Assembly: GCA_000017645.1 (NCBI GenBank)
Contig: CP000781.1
Coordinates: forward strand, 248,001-312,000
DNA length: 64,000 nt
Reading direction: 5' to 3'
Origin: Xanthobacter autotrophicus Py2
Lineage (GTDB): Bacteria; Pseudomonadota; Alphaproteobacteria; Rhizobiales; Xanthobacteraceae
Under the pieces are notes generated by a model. It had not been told where the DNA came from and did not search any database. It was given only the letters and a program-made list of their open reading frames with translations. The translations under genes were made by a program, and so were the position numbers. Shown one piece after another: positions 24,030-32,129 of this stretch; the stretch's first letter is position 1; every line of letters begins with the position of its first letter.

Positions 24030-24363
24030 TTGCTGCTCCCTTCTATCGGACTCTGCCTCATCAGAATGAGGCGGGGAGACGGGGCGGACCATCCCATTAA
24101 TGCTGACGCCCGCCGCGAAGCGGGAGGCCGTGGCGCATGCCTGCACGGAGCACGGTGTGAGCCAGCGGCGGGCGTGTGAAGTCCTTGCGGTGGACCGCTC
24201 GAGCGTGCGCTACAGGTCCGTTCGCTCTGACGACGCCAGTCTGCGGGAAGCGATGAAGATGATGGCGTCGGAACGCCGCCGCTTCGGCTACAGGCGCATC
24301 CATGTGATGCTCCAGCGCCAGGGTATCTCGATGAACCTCAAGAAGCTCAGACGGCTCTATCGT

Positions 24364-24813
24364 GGGCTTTGGCGCCGCGACTTAATCGCGGAAGCGGACG
24401 CCGCGCTGATCAAGGCGAGGACGCTTGGCCCATCGGTTTCGCGCATTTTGCCGGCCCAGTTGTAGCGCACCTGGTGCTCGCGGCGGGGTCTGAAGGAACC
24501 GCCGCCCTGGGCAGCCGTTCTGTCGCTACGATCAGCTTCTGGAACTGCGCGACGACCTGATCGTGCGGCTGAACCGAGCGGTCGACCGGCCGAGATCGTA
24601 AGCGCCGCTGCCGCACTGTGCGAAGTCGAATCGCTCGCGTCACAATCTCTTGAAAACTTTCTTCCCTATCACGCGGTACGGGCCGATCTTTTCGCCCGCA
24701 CTGGCCGAACTGACGCGGCGCTGGTCGCATACCGCAAAGCCCTTGCGCTCGAGCCGAGCGTCGCCGAAGCGCGCTGGCTTGAACGCAAGGCGCCAGCGCT
24801 CAAGAGGATTTAA
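24364..24813 (+). pseudogene. Decayed ECF sigma factor (DUF6596/ECF42-type) 3' part
   Basis: In three frames one can read LWRRDLIAEADAALIKART, then WAAVLS and YDQLLELRDDLIVRLNRAV, then SAAAALCEVESLASQSLENF and PYHAVRADLFARTGRTDAAL, ending ALEPSVAEARWLERKAPALK at TAA 24811. These are the consecutive C-terminal, TPR-like segments of DUF6596-type sigma factors. At least two frameshifts and loss of the DNA-binding half make it a pseudogene. The IS3 fragment was inserted in or joined to its middle. Confidence 0.7.
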
Positions 24814-24960
24814 GGAAAGGCTATTGTGTCGTCCATCACATCGCCACAAGACTTGAAAACATCACCCTCATCGTCGTCAGTCTACGATTTGAATTTTCGG
24901 TCCAAATCTCGGTTTGAGAACAGTGACTGATGTGTGTTCGGCGCTGATGCCCCCCATCGG

Positions 24961-25227
24961 TCATGCCCGACCATGGTGCCCTTGCGCGACGGTGGGCGTC
25001 TCTTCTTTCCGTTGCGCTGCGAACGCTTCTTTCCCCTTTTCGGCCCAGAGCATGCGGGCCTGTTCGCCATGATCGCTTTGCAGCTTGTCGGCCATCCAGA
25101 GCAGCGCGCCGTAGATCATGGCGCGGTCGTTGCCTGTCAGGTCGACGATCCCGGCCTTGACGACGAGGCCGCCGAGTTCGATCAGATGTCGCGTGCGCTT
25201 TCGGCGCTCCACCTGCCAGGCGCGCAT
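24961..25227 (-). CDS. traD: Conjugal transfer protein TraD (Ti-type)
   Basis: The 88-aa protein contains KRTRHLIELGGLVVKAGIVD and NDRAMIYGALLWMADKL, matching the small TraD proteins of Ti/rhizobial plasmids that belong to the relaxosome region. ATG 25227 follows the traC stop by one base, and longer in-frame starts would overlap traC. It lies in the traC-traD operon divergent from traA. Its biochemical role is not well defined in the family. Confidence 0.75.
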   Translation of the reverse strand: MRAWQVERRKRTRHLIELGGLVVKAGIVDLTGNDRAMIYGALLWMADKLQSDHGEQARMLWAEKGKEAFAAQRKEETPTVAQGHHGRA

Positions 25228-25228
25228 G

Positions 25229-25558
25229 TCATGCCGCGCCCGCGCCGCCAGATGCCGGTTGCGCGCGGCCCGGTTGCGGTTGAGCGCTGCCCGCGTCGCG
25301 GTCAGACGCTGATGCAGCTCGCCGCGACCGGCCCTGAAAGAACGCGGCGCCACGCTTGGCCCATGCCTCCCTCTTTCCGGCGTCTTTGGTTTCGGCCAGC
25401 ACGATCAGCGCGCCCGCCAGTTCGTCGGCGCTGAGGGCGTCGGCGCCGGTCGAGATGACCAGTTCGCCAAGCTGCTGCACCTTGCGGGCTTTCAGGTCTC
25501 GCGCCTTGTCTTCAAGCGACTTCAGTTCCGCGTCGAAGTCCCGTGGCTTGCGCATCAT
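25229..25558 (-). CDS. traC: Conjugal transfer protein TraC (Ti-type)
   Basis: This 109-aa protein (or 108 aa from the second ATG at 25555, better spaced from GGAGG) has a leading coiled coil (AELKSLEDKARDLKARKVQQ) and the LGELVISTGADALSADELAG block typical of TraC. TraC is a relaxosome accessory protein of Ti-type transfer systems. The much longer open frame upstream on this strand is antisense to traA and not real. Confidence 0.78.
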   Translation of the reverse strand: MMRKPRDFDAELKSLEDKARDLKARKVQQLGELVISTGADALSADELAGALIVLAETKDAGKREAWAKRGAAFFQGRSRRAASASDRDAGSAQPQPGRAQPASGGAGAA

Positions 25559-25726
25559 GTCCTCCATAAGCTGTTGATGGAGCGATGATAGTTGAGGGCC
25601 TGCCAGAATGCTGTAAGGTTGCCGGGACGGGCTGGAACGGCGCGAGCAGTCCCGAGAAATTAGTTTCGAGGGCGCGCTTATACGTCGTTCCGACGTGCGC
25701 TTCGCCGTGGTGATGTTCGGATCGCA
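25559..25726. other. oriT (Ti/RSF1010-like origin of transfer)
   Basis: The gap between divergent traC and traA holds, on the minus strand, a nick-region match: TATAAGCGCGCCCTC (complement of 25668-25682), close to the TAAGTGCGCCCT core of RSF1010 and Ti origins. It adjoins a perfect hairpin ACGTCG-TTC-CGACGT (25682-25696). Location between traCD and traA is the classic Ti arrangement. This is the strongest transfer-origin candidate in the window. Confidence 0.75.
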
Positions 25727-28657
25727 ATGGCGATCTTTCATCTTCACGTCAAGGTCATCGGCCGCAAGTCCGGCTCCAGCGCGGTGGCCTCCGCCGCCTA
25801 CCGCTCGGCCTCGCGGTTGCGCGACGACCGGCTTGAGCGAAGCCATGACTTCTCCAACAAGCGCGGCGTCATCCATTCCGAGGTCATGCTGCCGGAAGAT
25901 GCGCCCGAACAATGGCGCGACCGCGAGCGGCTTTGGAACGATGTCGAGGCGTTCGAGGTCAGGAAGGACGCCCAGCTTGCCCGCGAGGTGGAGTTCGCCT
26001 TGCCACGCGAGATGACGCAAGCACAGGGCATCGAACTGGCCCGCGACTTCGTGCAGTCCGAATTTGTCGATCAGGGCATGATCGCCGACCTCAATGTGCA
26101 TTGGGACATGGCCGAGGATGGGACGGCCAAGCCTCACGCCCATGTCATGCTGAACATGCGATCCGTGGACGAGGACGGCTTCGGCCCGAAGGTGCGGGAG
26201 TGGAACCGCACCGAGATGGTCGAGCGTTGGCGCGAACGCTGGGCCGAACTGGCCAACGAGCGGCTGGCCGAACTCGACATCGACGCGCGCATCGACCATC
26301 GCAGCCTTGAGGCGCAGGGCATCGCGCTGGAGCCGCAAAGCCAGATCGGCGCGCCCGCGCAACGGATCGAAGGCGAAGGGATCGAGGCCGCCGACCGCGC
26401 GGAAATGCACCGCGAGATCGCGCACAACAACGGCGCCCGCATCATCGCCGATCCTTCCATCGCGCTGGACGCCATCACGCACCAGCAATCCACCTTCACG
26501 CGGCGCGACATGGCGATGTTCGCGCACCGGCACAGTGACGGGATCGACCAGTTCAACGAGGTCATGGGCGCGATGCGTGGCGCTCCCGATCTGGTCGAAC
26601 TTGGCAGGGACGAACGGGGCGAGGACCGCTTCACCACCCGCGACATGATCGAGACCGAACAGCGCCTGCACCGCGCCGCCGAAGTCATGGCGGAGAAGGA
26701 GCGCCATGAGGTCGGCGACAGAGACCGCGAAACGGCGCTGGCGCGTGCGGAAGCGCGCGGCCTTGTCCTTTCGGGAGAGCAGGCCGAGGCGCTGGCGCAT
26801 ATCACGGACGGGCGCGATCTGGGCGTTGTGGTCGGTTATGCCGGGACGGGGAAGAGCGCGATGCTGGGCGTGGCGCGCGAAGCCTGGGAAGCGGCTGGCT
26901 ATGAAGTCCGGGGCGTGGCGCTGTCCGGCATCGCCGCCGAGAATCTGGAAAGCGGATCGGGCATCGCATCACGCACCATCGCCAGCTTGGAACATGGTTG
27001 GGGACAGGGCCGCGACGTGCTCACTTCCCGCGATGTGCTTGTCATCGACGAGGCGGGCATGGTCGGCACGCGCCAGTTGGAGCGCGTGCTGTCCCATGCC
27101 GCCGAGGCTGGCGCCAAGGTGGTGCTGGTCGGCGATCCCCAGCAGTTGCAATCCATCGAGGCCGGCGCGGCGTTCCGCTCGATCTTCGAGCGCCACGGCG
27201 GGGCGGAGATCGGCGAGGTGCGCCGCCAGCGGGAGGACTGGCAGCGCGACGCCACGCGCGATCTGGCGACCGGCCGAACCGGCGATGCGATCCATGCCTA
27301 TGACAGTCACGGCATGTTGCATGAGGCCGCGTCACGCGAACGGGCGCGCGATGATCTGATCGACCGCTGGGATCGCGACCGGCAGGCGTCGCCTGACCGC
27401 AGCCGCATCATACTCACCCACACCAACGACGAGGTTCGCGCCCTCAACGAGGCCGCGCGCGAACGGATGCGGGAAGCCGGCGATCTCGGCGATGACGTGC
27501 GCTTGGTGGTCGAACGCGGTGAGCGCGGCTTCGCCAGCGGAGATCGCGTCATGTTCCTTCAGAACGAGCGCGGCCTTGGCGTCAAGAACGGCACGCTCGG
27601 CACCATCGAACAGGTCAGCACGCAGAGCATAACCGTGCTCACCGATGATGGCCGTTCCGTTGGCTTCGACCTCAAGGATTACGACCGCATCGACCACGGC
27701 TATGCCGCGACCATCCACAAGGCGCAGGGCATGACCGTGGACCGCACGCATGTTCTGGCGACACCGGGCCTGGATGCTCACGGCAGCTATGTCGCCCTGT
27801 CGCGCCATCGCGACAGCATGGACCTGCACTATGGCCGCGATGACTTCGCTGACGAGAATAGGCTTGTCCGCACCCTGTCGCGCGACCGCGCCAAGGACAT
27901 GGCGTCAGATTACGAGCCGGCACAGAGCTACGCCGAGCGGCGCGGCATCACCTTCCGCGGGCGCGTGGAGCGGGTGGTCGAGATCGTCAAGCAGGTTCCC
28001 AAGAAGGTGCGCGGCATGTTCGATGGCCTGCGCCTGCCTGCCGATGGCGGGCAGGAGCCGGAACGGGCGGCGCTGGAAAGGGAGAATGCGGCAGACCCGG
28101 AGAAGGCTTTGCGCCGCGCCCGGACCAAGGCGCTCATCCGCCATGCCCGCGCCGTGGATGCGATCTTCGAGGTGCAGGAGCGGGGCGGCAATGCCAGCCC
28201 GGAGCAGGTGAAGGAATTGCAAGAAGCCCGCAAGGTCTTCGAGGAGGTGCGGCCCCATGGCTCGCACGATGCCGAGGCCGCCTACAAGAAGAGCCCGGAA
28301 CTTGCCTCGGAAGCGGCCACGGGACGCACCGCCCGCGCGATCCGCGCCCTACAGCTCGAGACCGAGCTGCGCACCGATCCGCAGCGCCGCGCCGACCGCT
28401 TCGTGGAGCGTTGGCGGAGCCTCGACCGCGCCAGCCAGCACCAGTACCAAGCGGGCGACATGTCCGGCTACAAGGCCACGCGGTCGGCGATGGGCGACAT
28501 GGCAAAGAGTCTCGAACGCGATCCGCAGCTTGAATCCATCCTCGAAGGCCGCAAGAGAGACCTCGGCATCGGGATCGACTCGGGCCGCAGCCTTGGTCGG
28601 GAACTCGCCTTCAGCCACGGCATCGACCTCGGCATAGGCCGGGGCATCGGACTCTAA
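25727..28657 (+). CDS. traA: Conjugative relaxase-helicase TraA (MOBQ, Ti-type)
   Basis: This 976-aa protein has an N-terminal MobA/MobL relaxase domain (MAIFHLHVKVIGRKSGSSAV; metal-binding PHAHVML at about residue 137; likely Tyr in the AAYRSA motif). A SF1 helicase follows (Walker A GYAGTGKSAML at about residues 369-379; VLVIDEAGM; VVLVGDPQQLQSI; YAATIHKAQGMTVDRTHV). The C-terminal tail is helical and charged. It nicks oriT and unwinds the strand for transfer. At 976 aa it is slightly shorter than Ti TraA (about 1,100). No mating-pair genes follow, so this element is mobilizable rather than self-transmissible. Confidence 0.93.
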   Translation: MAIFHLHVKVIGRKSGSSAVASAAYRSASRLRDDRLERSHDFSNKRGVIHSEVMLPEDAPEQWRDRERLWNDVEAFEVRKDAQLAREVEFALPREMTQAQGIELARDFVQSEFVDQGMIADLNVHWDMAEDGTAKPHAHVMLNMRSVDEDGFGPKVREWNRTEMVERWRERWAELANERLAELDIDARIDHRSLEAQGIALEPQSQIGAPAQRIEGEGIEAADRAEMHREIAHNNGARIIADPSIALDAITHQQSTFTRRDMAMFAHRHSDGIDQFNEVMGAMRGAPDLVELGRDERGEDRFTTRDMIETEQRLHRAAEVMAEKERHEVGDRDRETALARAEARGLVLSGEQAEALAHITDGRDLGVVVGYAGTGKSAMLGVAREAWEAAGYEVRGVALSGIAAENLESGSGIASRTIASLEHGWGQGRDVLTSRDVLVIDEAGMVGTRQLERVLSHAAEAGAKVVLVGDPQQLQSIEAGAAFRSIFERHGGAEIGEVRRQREDWQRDATRDLATGRTGDAIHAYDSHGMLHEAASRERARDDLIDRWDRDRQASPDRSRIILTHTNDEVRALNEAARERMREAGDLGDDVRLVVERGERGFASGDRVMFLQNERGLGVKNGTLGTIEQVSTQSITVLTDDGRSVGFDLKDYDRIDHGYAATIHKAQGMTVDRTHVLATPGLDAHGSYVALSRHRDSMDLHYGRDDFADENRLVRTLSRDRAKDMASDYEPAQSYAERRGITFRGRVERVVEIVKQVPKKVRGMFDGLRLPADGGQEPERAALERENAADPEKALRRARTKALIRHARAVDAIFEVQERGGNASPEQVKELQEARKVFEEVRPHGSHDAEAAYKKSPELASEAATGRTARAIRALQLETELRTDPQRRADRFVERWRSLDRASQHQYQAGDMSGYKATRSAMGDMAKSLERDPQLESILEGRKRDLGIGIDSGRSLGRELAFSHGIDLGIGRGIGL

Positions 28658-28786
28658 CACCGCCTATTTTCCGCCGCCTATACCCCACAGCCCTACGACG
28701 CCTAAATCACTCTTGCACAACAAGAAATCCTTGGTCTGTCTGGTCTCTGCAATCGTCAGTAAAACCCGGCAGGAGGCAGCGAAGCC

Positions 28787-29002
28787 ATGCCCGCACCAGA
28801 CCGTATCGTCCGCATGAAAACCATTCTCGCCCGCACCGGCCTGTCCCGGTCCACCATCTACCGCAAGATCGCCGAGGGCACGTTCCCGCCCCGGATTAAG
28901 ATCAGCATCAACGGCGCCGGCTGGAGGGAATCCGACATCGACCGCTGGGTCGCCGATCCCGTGGCGTGGCGACCGCGAAGCGGGTCTGACTTCAATGACT
29001 GA
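28787..29002 (+). CDS. AlpA-family (MerR-like HTH) regulator
   Basis: The 71-aa protein has the AlpA layout: RMKTILARTGLSRSTIYRKI (helix-turn-helix), then GTFPPRIKIS and WRESDIDRWV. AlpA proteins are small DNA-binding activators or excision factors of integrated elements and often partner the element's integrase. Its stop overlaps the next gene by 8 bp. In this element it may control excision by the serine recombinase at 29976 (inference). Confidence 0.85.
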   Translation: MPAPDRIVRMKTILARTGLSRSTIYRKIAEGTFPPRIKISINGAGWRESDIDRWVADPVAWRPRSGSDFND

Positions 29003-29240
29003 TCGGGCAGACACCGCGCCGCATCGCAGAGGCGCCAAGCCGCCGACAGCATCGGAGCAGCTTGAAGCGCTGTTAGGCTATCCGTGGCCGTTCCCCGGCA
29101 GGCCGCCCAAACACGACCTCTCCACATGGACCGTCACCGACGATTGGCCCGATCCCGTTCCGGTGACGGAAGCCGAGATCGAGGTCTTCGAGCGATGGTT
29201 CGGCGATTTGTTCGACGAACTGTTTGGGCCGGACGCTTGA
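28995..29240 (+). CDS. Hypothetical acidic protein after AlpA
   Basis: The 81-aa soluble acidic protein contains SEQLEALLGYPWPFPGRPPK and a Glu/Asp/Trp-rich C-terminus (EIEVFERWFGDLFDELFG). Small acidic partners that follow AlpA genes are common in alphaproteobacterial genomic islands but have no known function. It overlaps the AlpA gene by 8 bp, so the two are co-translated. Confidence 0.6.
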   Translation: MTDRADTAPHRRGAKPPTASEQLEALLGYPWPFPGRPPKHDLSTWTVTDDWPDPVPVTEAEIEVFERWFGDLFDELFGPDA

Positions 29241-29301
29241 ACATCCCCTATTGCGGAATGAGTTATAGTGTGGTACATACTCCCATCGTTGGAGTGAGCC
29301 T

Positions 29302-29598
29302 GTGATCGTAGGCTTTCGGGATGACTGGTTGCGGGCCTTCTTTGTGGATGATGTCCGCTCCCGCAACATCCCGGCCGATCTCGAAGCCCGGTTGTTCAGA
29401 AAGCTCCAGATGATCGACGACGCCGTGACCGATCAGGACTTGCGCGTACCGCCCAGCAATCACTTCGAGAAGCTGCGCGGCAATCTGGCGGGGTTGCATT
29501 CGATCCGCGTCAACCAGCAATGGCGGTTGATCTTCCGCTGGGATGGCGTGCGCGGCGAGGCGGACGGAATTTATCTGGACGATCACAGCTACCGATGA
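29302..29598 (+). CDS. higB: HigB-family toxin (RelE/ParE fold)
   Basis: This 98-aa protein matches the HigB/plasmid-maintenance killer family: IVGFRDDWLRAFFVDD, RLFRKLQMIDDA, HFEKLRGNLAGLHSIRVNQQ, WRLIFRW. HigB cleaves mRNA at the ribosome. GTG 29302 is the start. A TATAGT -10-like hexamer lies at 29264-29269 before it. The toxin-first order followed 13 bp later by the antitoxin is the HigBA hallmark. It probably stabilises the mobile element. Confidence 0.88.
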   Translation: MIVGFRDDWLRAFFVDDVRSRNIPADLEARLFRKLQMIDDAVTDQDLRVPPSNHFEKLRGNLAGLHSIRVNQQWRLIFRWDGVRGEADGIYLDDHSYR

Positions 29599-29611
29599 AA
29601 GCGAGGCAAAG

Positions 29612-29920
29612 ATGCTGACCACCAAGCGCAAGCCGGCGACTGTCGGCGAAATCCTCACCGAAGAGTTCATGCAGCCGATGGGGTTGACGCAGGGTGCGCT
29701 CGCCGAGGCGATGGGCGTTCAGCGCAAGCATGTCAACGAACTGTGCGGCAACCGCAGAAACGTGACGGCGGCGACGGCCCTGATCCTGGCCCGTGTGTTC
29801 GGCAACAGCCCCGACTTCTGGCTCAACGTGCAGCGGCGCAGCGATCTTTGGGAGGTGATGAACACGCCGAAGGAGCGCGAGCGGATCAAGCGCGCACGCC
29901 CGTTGCAGAGCGCGGCCTGA
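29612..29920 (+). CDS. higA: HigA-family antitoxin
   Basis: The 102-aa Xre-type protein has a helix-turn-helix (GLTQGALAEAMGVQRKHVNE, NRRNVTAATALILARVFGNS) and the family's PDFWLNVQ segment. It neutralises HigB and represses the operon. ATG 29612 follows GCGAGG; the longer in-frame start lies inside higB. The serine recombinase gene begins 56 bp downstream. Confidence 0.9.
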   Translation: MLTTKRKPATVGEILTEEFMQPMGLTQGALAEAMGVQRKHVNELCGNRRNVTAATALILARVFGNSPDFWLNVQRRSDLWEVMNTPKERERIKRARPLQSAA

Positions 29921-29975
29921 GTCATGCGACCTCACCGCTCGGGCCGGAACAACAGTTGAGAAGGAGGCATTGCCC

Positions 29976-31631
29976 ATGACCGTACCGCAGCGCGCCGCTC
30001 TCTATCTGCGCGTCTCGACGGCGCGGCAGGCCGAGCATGATGTCTCCATCCCCGATCAGAAGCGCCAGGGCGAAGCCTATTGCGCCTCGCGCGGCTATCA
30101 GCTCGTCGAAACCTATGTGGAGCCGGGCGCATCGGCGACCAACGACCGTCGCCCCGAGTTCCAGCGTATGATCGAGGCGGGCACGTCGAAGCCCGCGCCC
30201 TTCGATGTGGTCGTGGTGCACTCGTTCAGCCGTTTCTTCCGCGACCATTTCGAGCTGGAGTTCTATGTCAGGAAGCTGGCGAAGAACGGGGTGAAGCTCG
30301 TCTCGATCACGCAGGAGATGGGCGACGATCCGATGCACGTCATGATGCGGCAGATCATGGCGCTGTTCGACGAATATCAGTCGAAGGAAAACGCCAAGCA
30401 CGTCATCCGCGCCTTGAAGGAGAATGCACGGCAAGGTTTCTGGAACGGTTCGCTGCCGCCCATCGGCTACCGCGTCGTCGCGGCCGAGCAGCGCGGCGCG
30501 AAGACCAAGAAGAAGCTGGAGATCGACCCGCTCCACGCGGAGACGGTGCGGCTTATCTACCGGCTTGCGCTCCACGGCGATGGCGACCACGGCCAGATGG
30601 GCGTGAAGAACATCGTCAGCCATCTGAACCGCAACCGCATCTTCACCCGCGACGGCGGGCGCTGGGGCATCGGCCAAGTCCACCGCATCCTGACCCGCCG
30701 CACCTACATGGGCGAGCACGAGTTCAACAAACGGTCCAAGAGCAAGGAATTGAAACCCATCAGCGAGATCGTCGTCGTGCCGGTGCCGCCAATCATCGAC
30801 CGAGAGACCTTTGACGCGGTGCAGGCGCTGCTCAAGGCCCGCCATCCCGCAGTGACGCCATCCGCCGTCATCAGCGGCCCAACCCTTCTTACCGGCCTGA
30901 TCCACTGCGCCAAGTGCGGTGGGGCCATGACCATCCGCACCGGCAAGGGCGGGCGCTATCGGTATTACGCCTGCTCCATGAAAGCCCGGCAGGGGCCGAC
31001 CGCTTGCGAGGGCATGGCGGTGCCGATGGACAAGCTGGACGATCTGGTCGCCAGCCATCTCGAAGACCGTCTGCTCCAGCCCGAGCGGCTGGAAACGATC
31101 CTCGCCGCCGTGCTCGACCGGAGGCAGGAGCGCAGCGAGCGTCAGCGCGAGCACATTGCCGAACTGAACAAGCGAGCGGCAGAGTCCGAAGCGCGCCTCA
31201 AGCGGCTCTACGACGCTATCGAGGCGGGCGTCGCCGACCTGGACGACCCGGCGCTCAAGGACCGCATCGACGGCCTCAAGGCCATCCGCGATCAGGCGAA
31301 GGCCGATGCCGAGCGCGCCCAGGCCATGCTCCAGAACTCAGGGAGCAAGGCGGTCACGCCGCAGATGCTCAGCAAGTTTGCCCGCGCCGCGCGCCAGCGC
31401 ATCCGGCTTGAAGGCGGCGGCTACCGCCGCGACCATCTCCGCGCGCTCGCCCAGCGCGTCGAGGTCGCCGATGGCGAGGTCCGCATCATGGGATCGAAGT
31501 CTCGGCTGCTTCAGGCGCTTGTGGCGAACGGTAGCGTAAACTCAGTGCCCATTCAGGGACTGAAGTGGCGGACCGGGCGGGATTCGAACAAATACGCCGG
31601 GACCATCTGTCGCCCTTCGGCTGCGCCATGA
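29976..31631 (+). CDS. Serine recombinase of the mobilizable element
   Basis: The 551-aa protein has a resolvase domain (ALYLRVSTARQ, nucleophile Ser14; VVVHSFSRFFRDHFELEFYV) and a recombinase domain with zinc ribbon (LIHCAKCGGAMTIRTGKGGR, YYACSMKAR). A coiled coil and a C-terminus follow, ending in WRTGRDSNKYAG. That ending is the antisense translation of a tRNA 3' end, suggesting the gene reads through an att site at 31566-31589. ATG 29976 follows AAGGAGG. It probably integrates and excises the 24.9-31.6 kb element. Confidence 0.9.
   Translation: MTVPQRAALYLRVSTARQAEHDVSIPDQKRQGEAYCASRGYQLVETYVEPGASATNDRRPEFQRMIEAGTSKPAPFDVVVVHSFSRFFRDHFELEFYVRKLAKNGVKLVSITQEMGDDPMHVMMRQIMALFDEYQSKENAKHVIRALKENARQGFWNGSLPPIGYRVVAAEQRGAKTKKKLEIDPLHAETVRLIYRLALHGDGDHGQMGVKNIVSHLNRNRIFTRDGGRWGIGQVHRILTRRTYMGEHEFNKRSKSKELKPISEIVVVPVPPIIDRETFDAVQALLKARHPAVTPSAVISGPTLLTGLIHCAKCGGAMTIRTGKGGRYRYYACSMKARQGPTACEGMAVPMDKLDDLVASHLEDRLLQPERLETILAAVLDRRQERSERQREHIAELNKRAAESEARLKRLYDAIEAGVADLDDPALKDRIDGLKAIRDQAKADAERAQAMLQNSGSKAVTPQMLSKFARAARQRIRLEGGGYRRDHLRALAQRVEVADGEVRIMGSKSRLLQALVANGSVNSVPIQGLKWRTGRDSNKYAGTICRPSAAP
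31566..31589 (-). other. Candidate att remnant resembling a tRNA 3' end
   Basis: On the minus strand GTTCGAATCCCGCC continues into CGGTCCGCCA, the T-loop and acceptor end of a tRNA, but the bases before it do not form a T-stem or the rest of a tRNA. It lies within the last codons of the recombinase. The pattern fits an element-borne attachment core copied from a tRNA 3' end. Confidence 0.4.
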
Positions 31632-32010
31632 CCATGTCGGCTTTTTGGACGGTCCGCCACGCAGCTTCTATGTCCGATATGGGCGCGCAAAGCGGACGTC
31701 GCTGCGGGGCAGTCGAGGGGCAGCTATGGGTCAACCCCAGCCAGAAGGAAGCGCTAAGCTCCGCGCAGTCTCCTGCTCGCTGATCGGATGCCAAGCCGGC
31801 TACTTTCGGCTCAGTCAGTTGTACGTGGGGTCCATAGCATCGCGGAGAGGTGTCCTCCAGCTGAGGCCCAGAGCGCGCGACGTTCGCCCCGCCCCCACCG
31901 ACTCGCCAAATCCCGCTAAAATCCGCCCGCGTCCCGCGACGCATACTCCCCAAATTCTTCCCAGAAATGCAAAAGCCCCGCAGCGGGCGGGGCTAAGGTC
32001 TTGAAAAGAA
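31632..32010. other. 379-bp gap between recombinase and tRNA-Glu
   Basis: No convincing gene. Short open frames exist in both directions but lack ribosome sites and protein-like composition. The right end holds the tRNA-Glu terminator (31971-31994). The rest is probably the scar between island and chromosome. Confidence 0.5.
31971..31994 (-). terminator. Rho-independent terminator of tRNA-Glu
   Basis: AGCCCCGC (31974-31981) pairs with GCGGGGCT (31987-31994) and four A on the plus strand (31971-31974) give the U-run on the minus strand, 17 bp after the tRNA 3' end. Confidence 0.85.
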
Positions 32011-32086
32011 TGGCGCTCCCAAGGGGAATCGAACCCCTGTTTTCGCCGTGAGAGGGCGACGTCCTAGACCGCTAGACGATGGGAGC
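32011..32086 (-). tRNA. tRNA-Glu (anticodon CTC)
   Basis: The minus strand gives GCTCCCATCGTCTAGCGGTC at the 5' end, an anticodon stem TCGCC/GGCGA enclosing loop CTCTCAC (anticodon CTC), T-arm AGGGG-TTCGATT-CCCCT and acceptor TGGGAGC pairing with GCTCCCA, then G and encoded CCA. Length is 76 nt. It marks the start of ordinary chromosome and is a plausible landing site for islands, though no repeat of its 3' end was found in the window. Confidence 0.95.
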
Positions 32087-32129
32087 ATCTCGCGAGAGGG
32101 GTGCTCTATAGCGGCGTTCGGCGGGGACT

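Larger units (their letters stand above)
22740..24099 (-). mobile_element. IS110/IS1111-family insertion sequence
   Basis: About 1.36 kb was inserted cleanly into the IS3 fragment. It holds one minus-strand transposase gene (22977-24029), a short 5' flank (24030-24099) and a longer 3' flank (22740-22976, 237 bp). No obvious long terminal inverted repeats are seen, as expected. The ends are inferred from the restored IS3 frame and are accurate to a few bases. Confidence 0.75.
22634..24363 (+). mobile_element. IS3-family fragment split by an IS110-family insertion
   Basis: The left piece (22634-22739) encodes the end of OrfA. The right piece (24100-24363) encodes the OrfB start (MLTPAAKREAVAHACTEHGV, RRRFGYRRIHVMLQRQG). 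Joining them across the IS110 element restores the usual KDVAAKN-x-LTPAAKREAV junction of this IS3 group. The N-terminal part of OrfA and the catalytic DDE half of OrfB are missing, so the IS3 element is dead. Confidence 0.8.

Noticed and set aside
25229..26800. 523-aa minus-strand frame through traA
   Set aside because: Only its last 109 codons (TraC) are real; the rest is antisense to traA and crosses oriT.
31566..31642. A second tRNA gene next to the recombinase
   Set aside because: The 3' end looks like a tRNA but D-arm, anticodon arm and T-stem cannot be formed.
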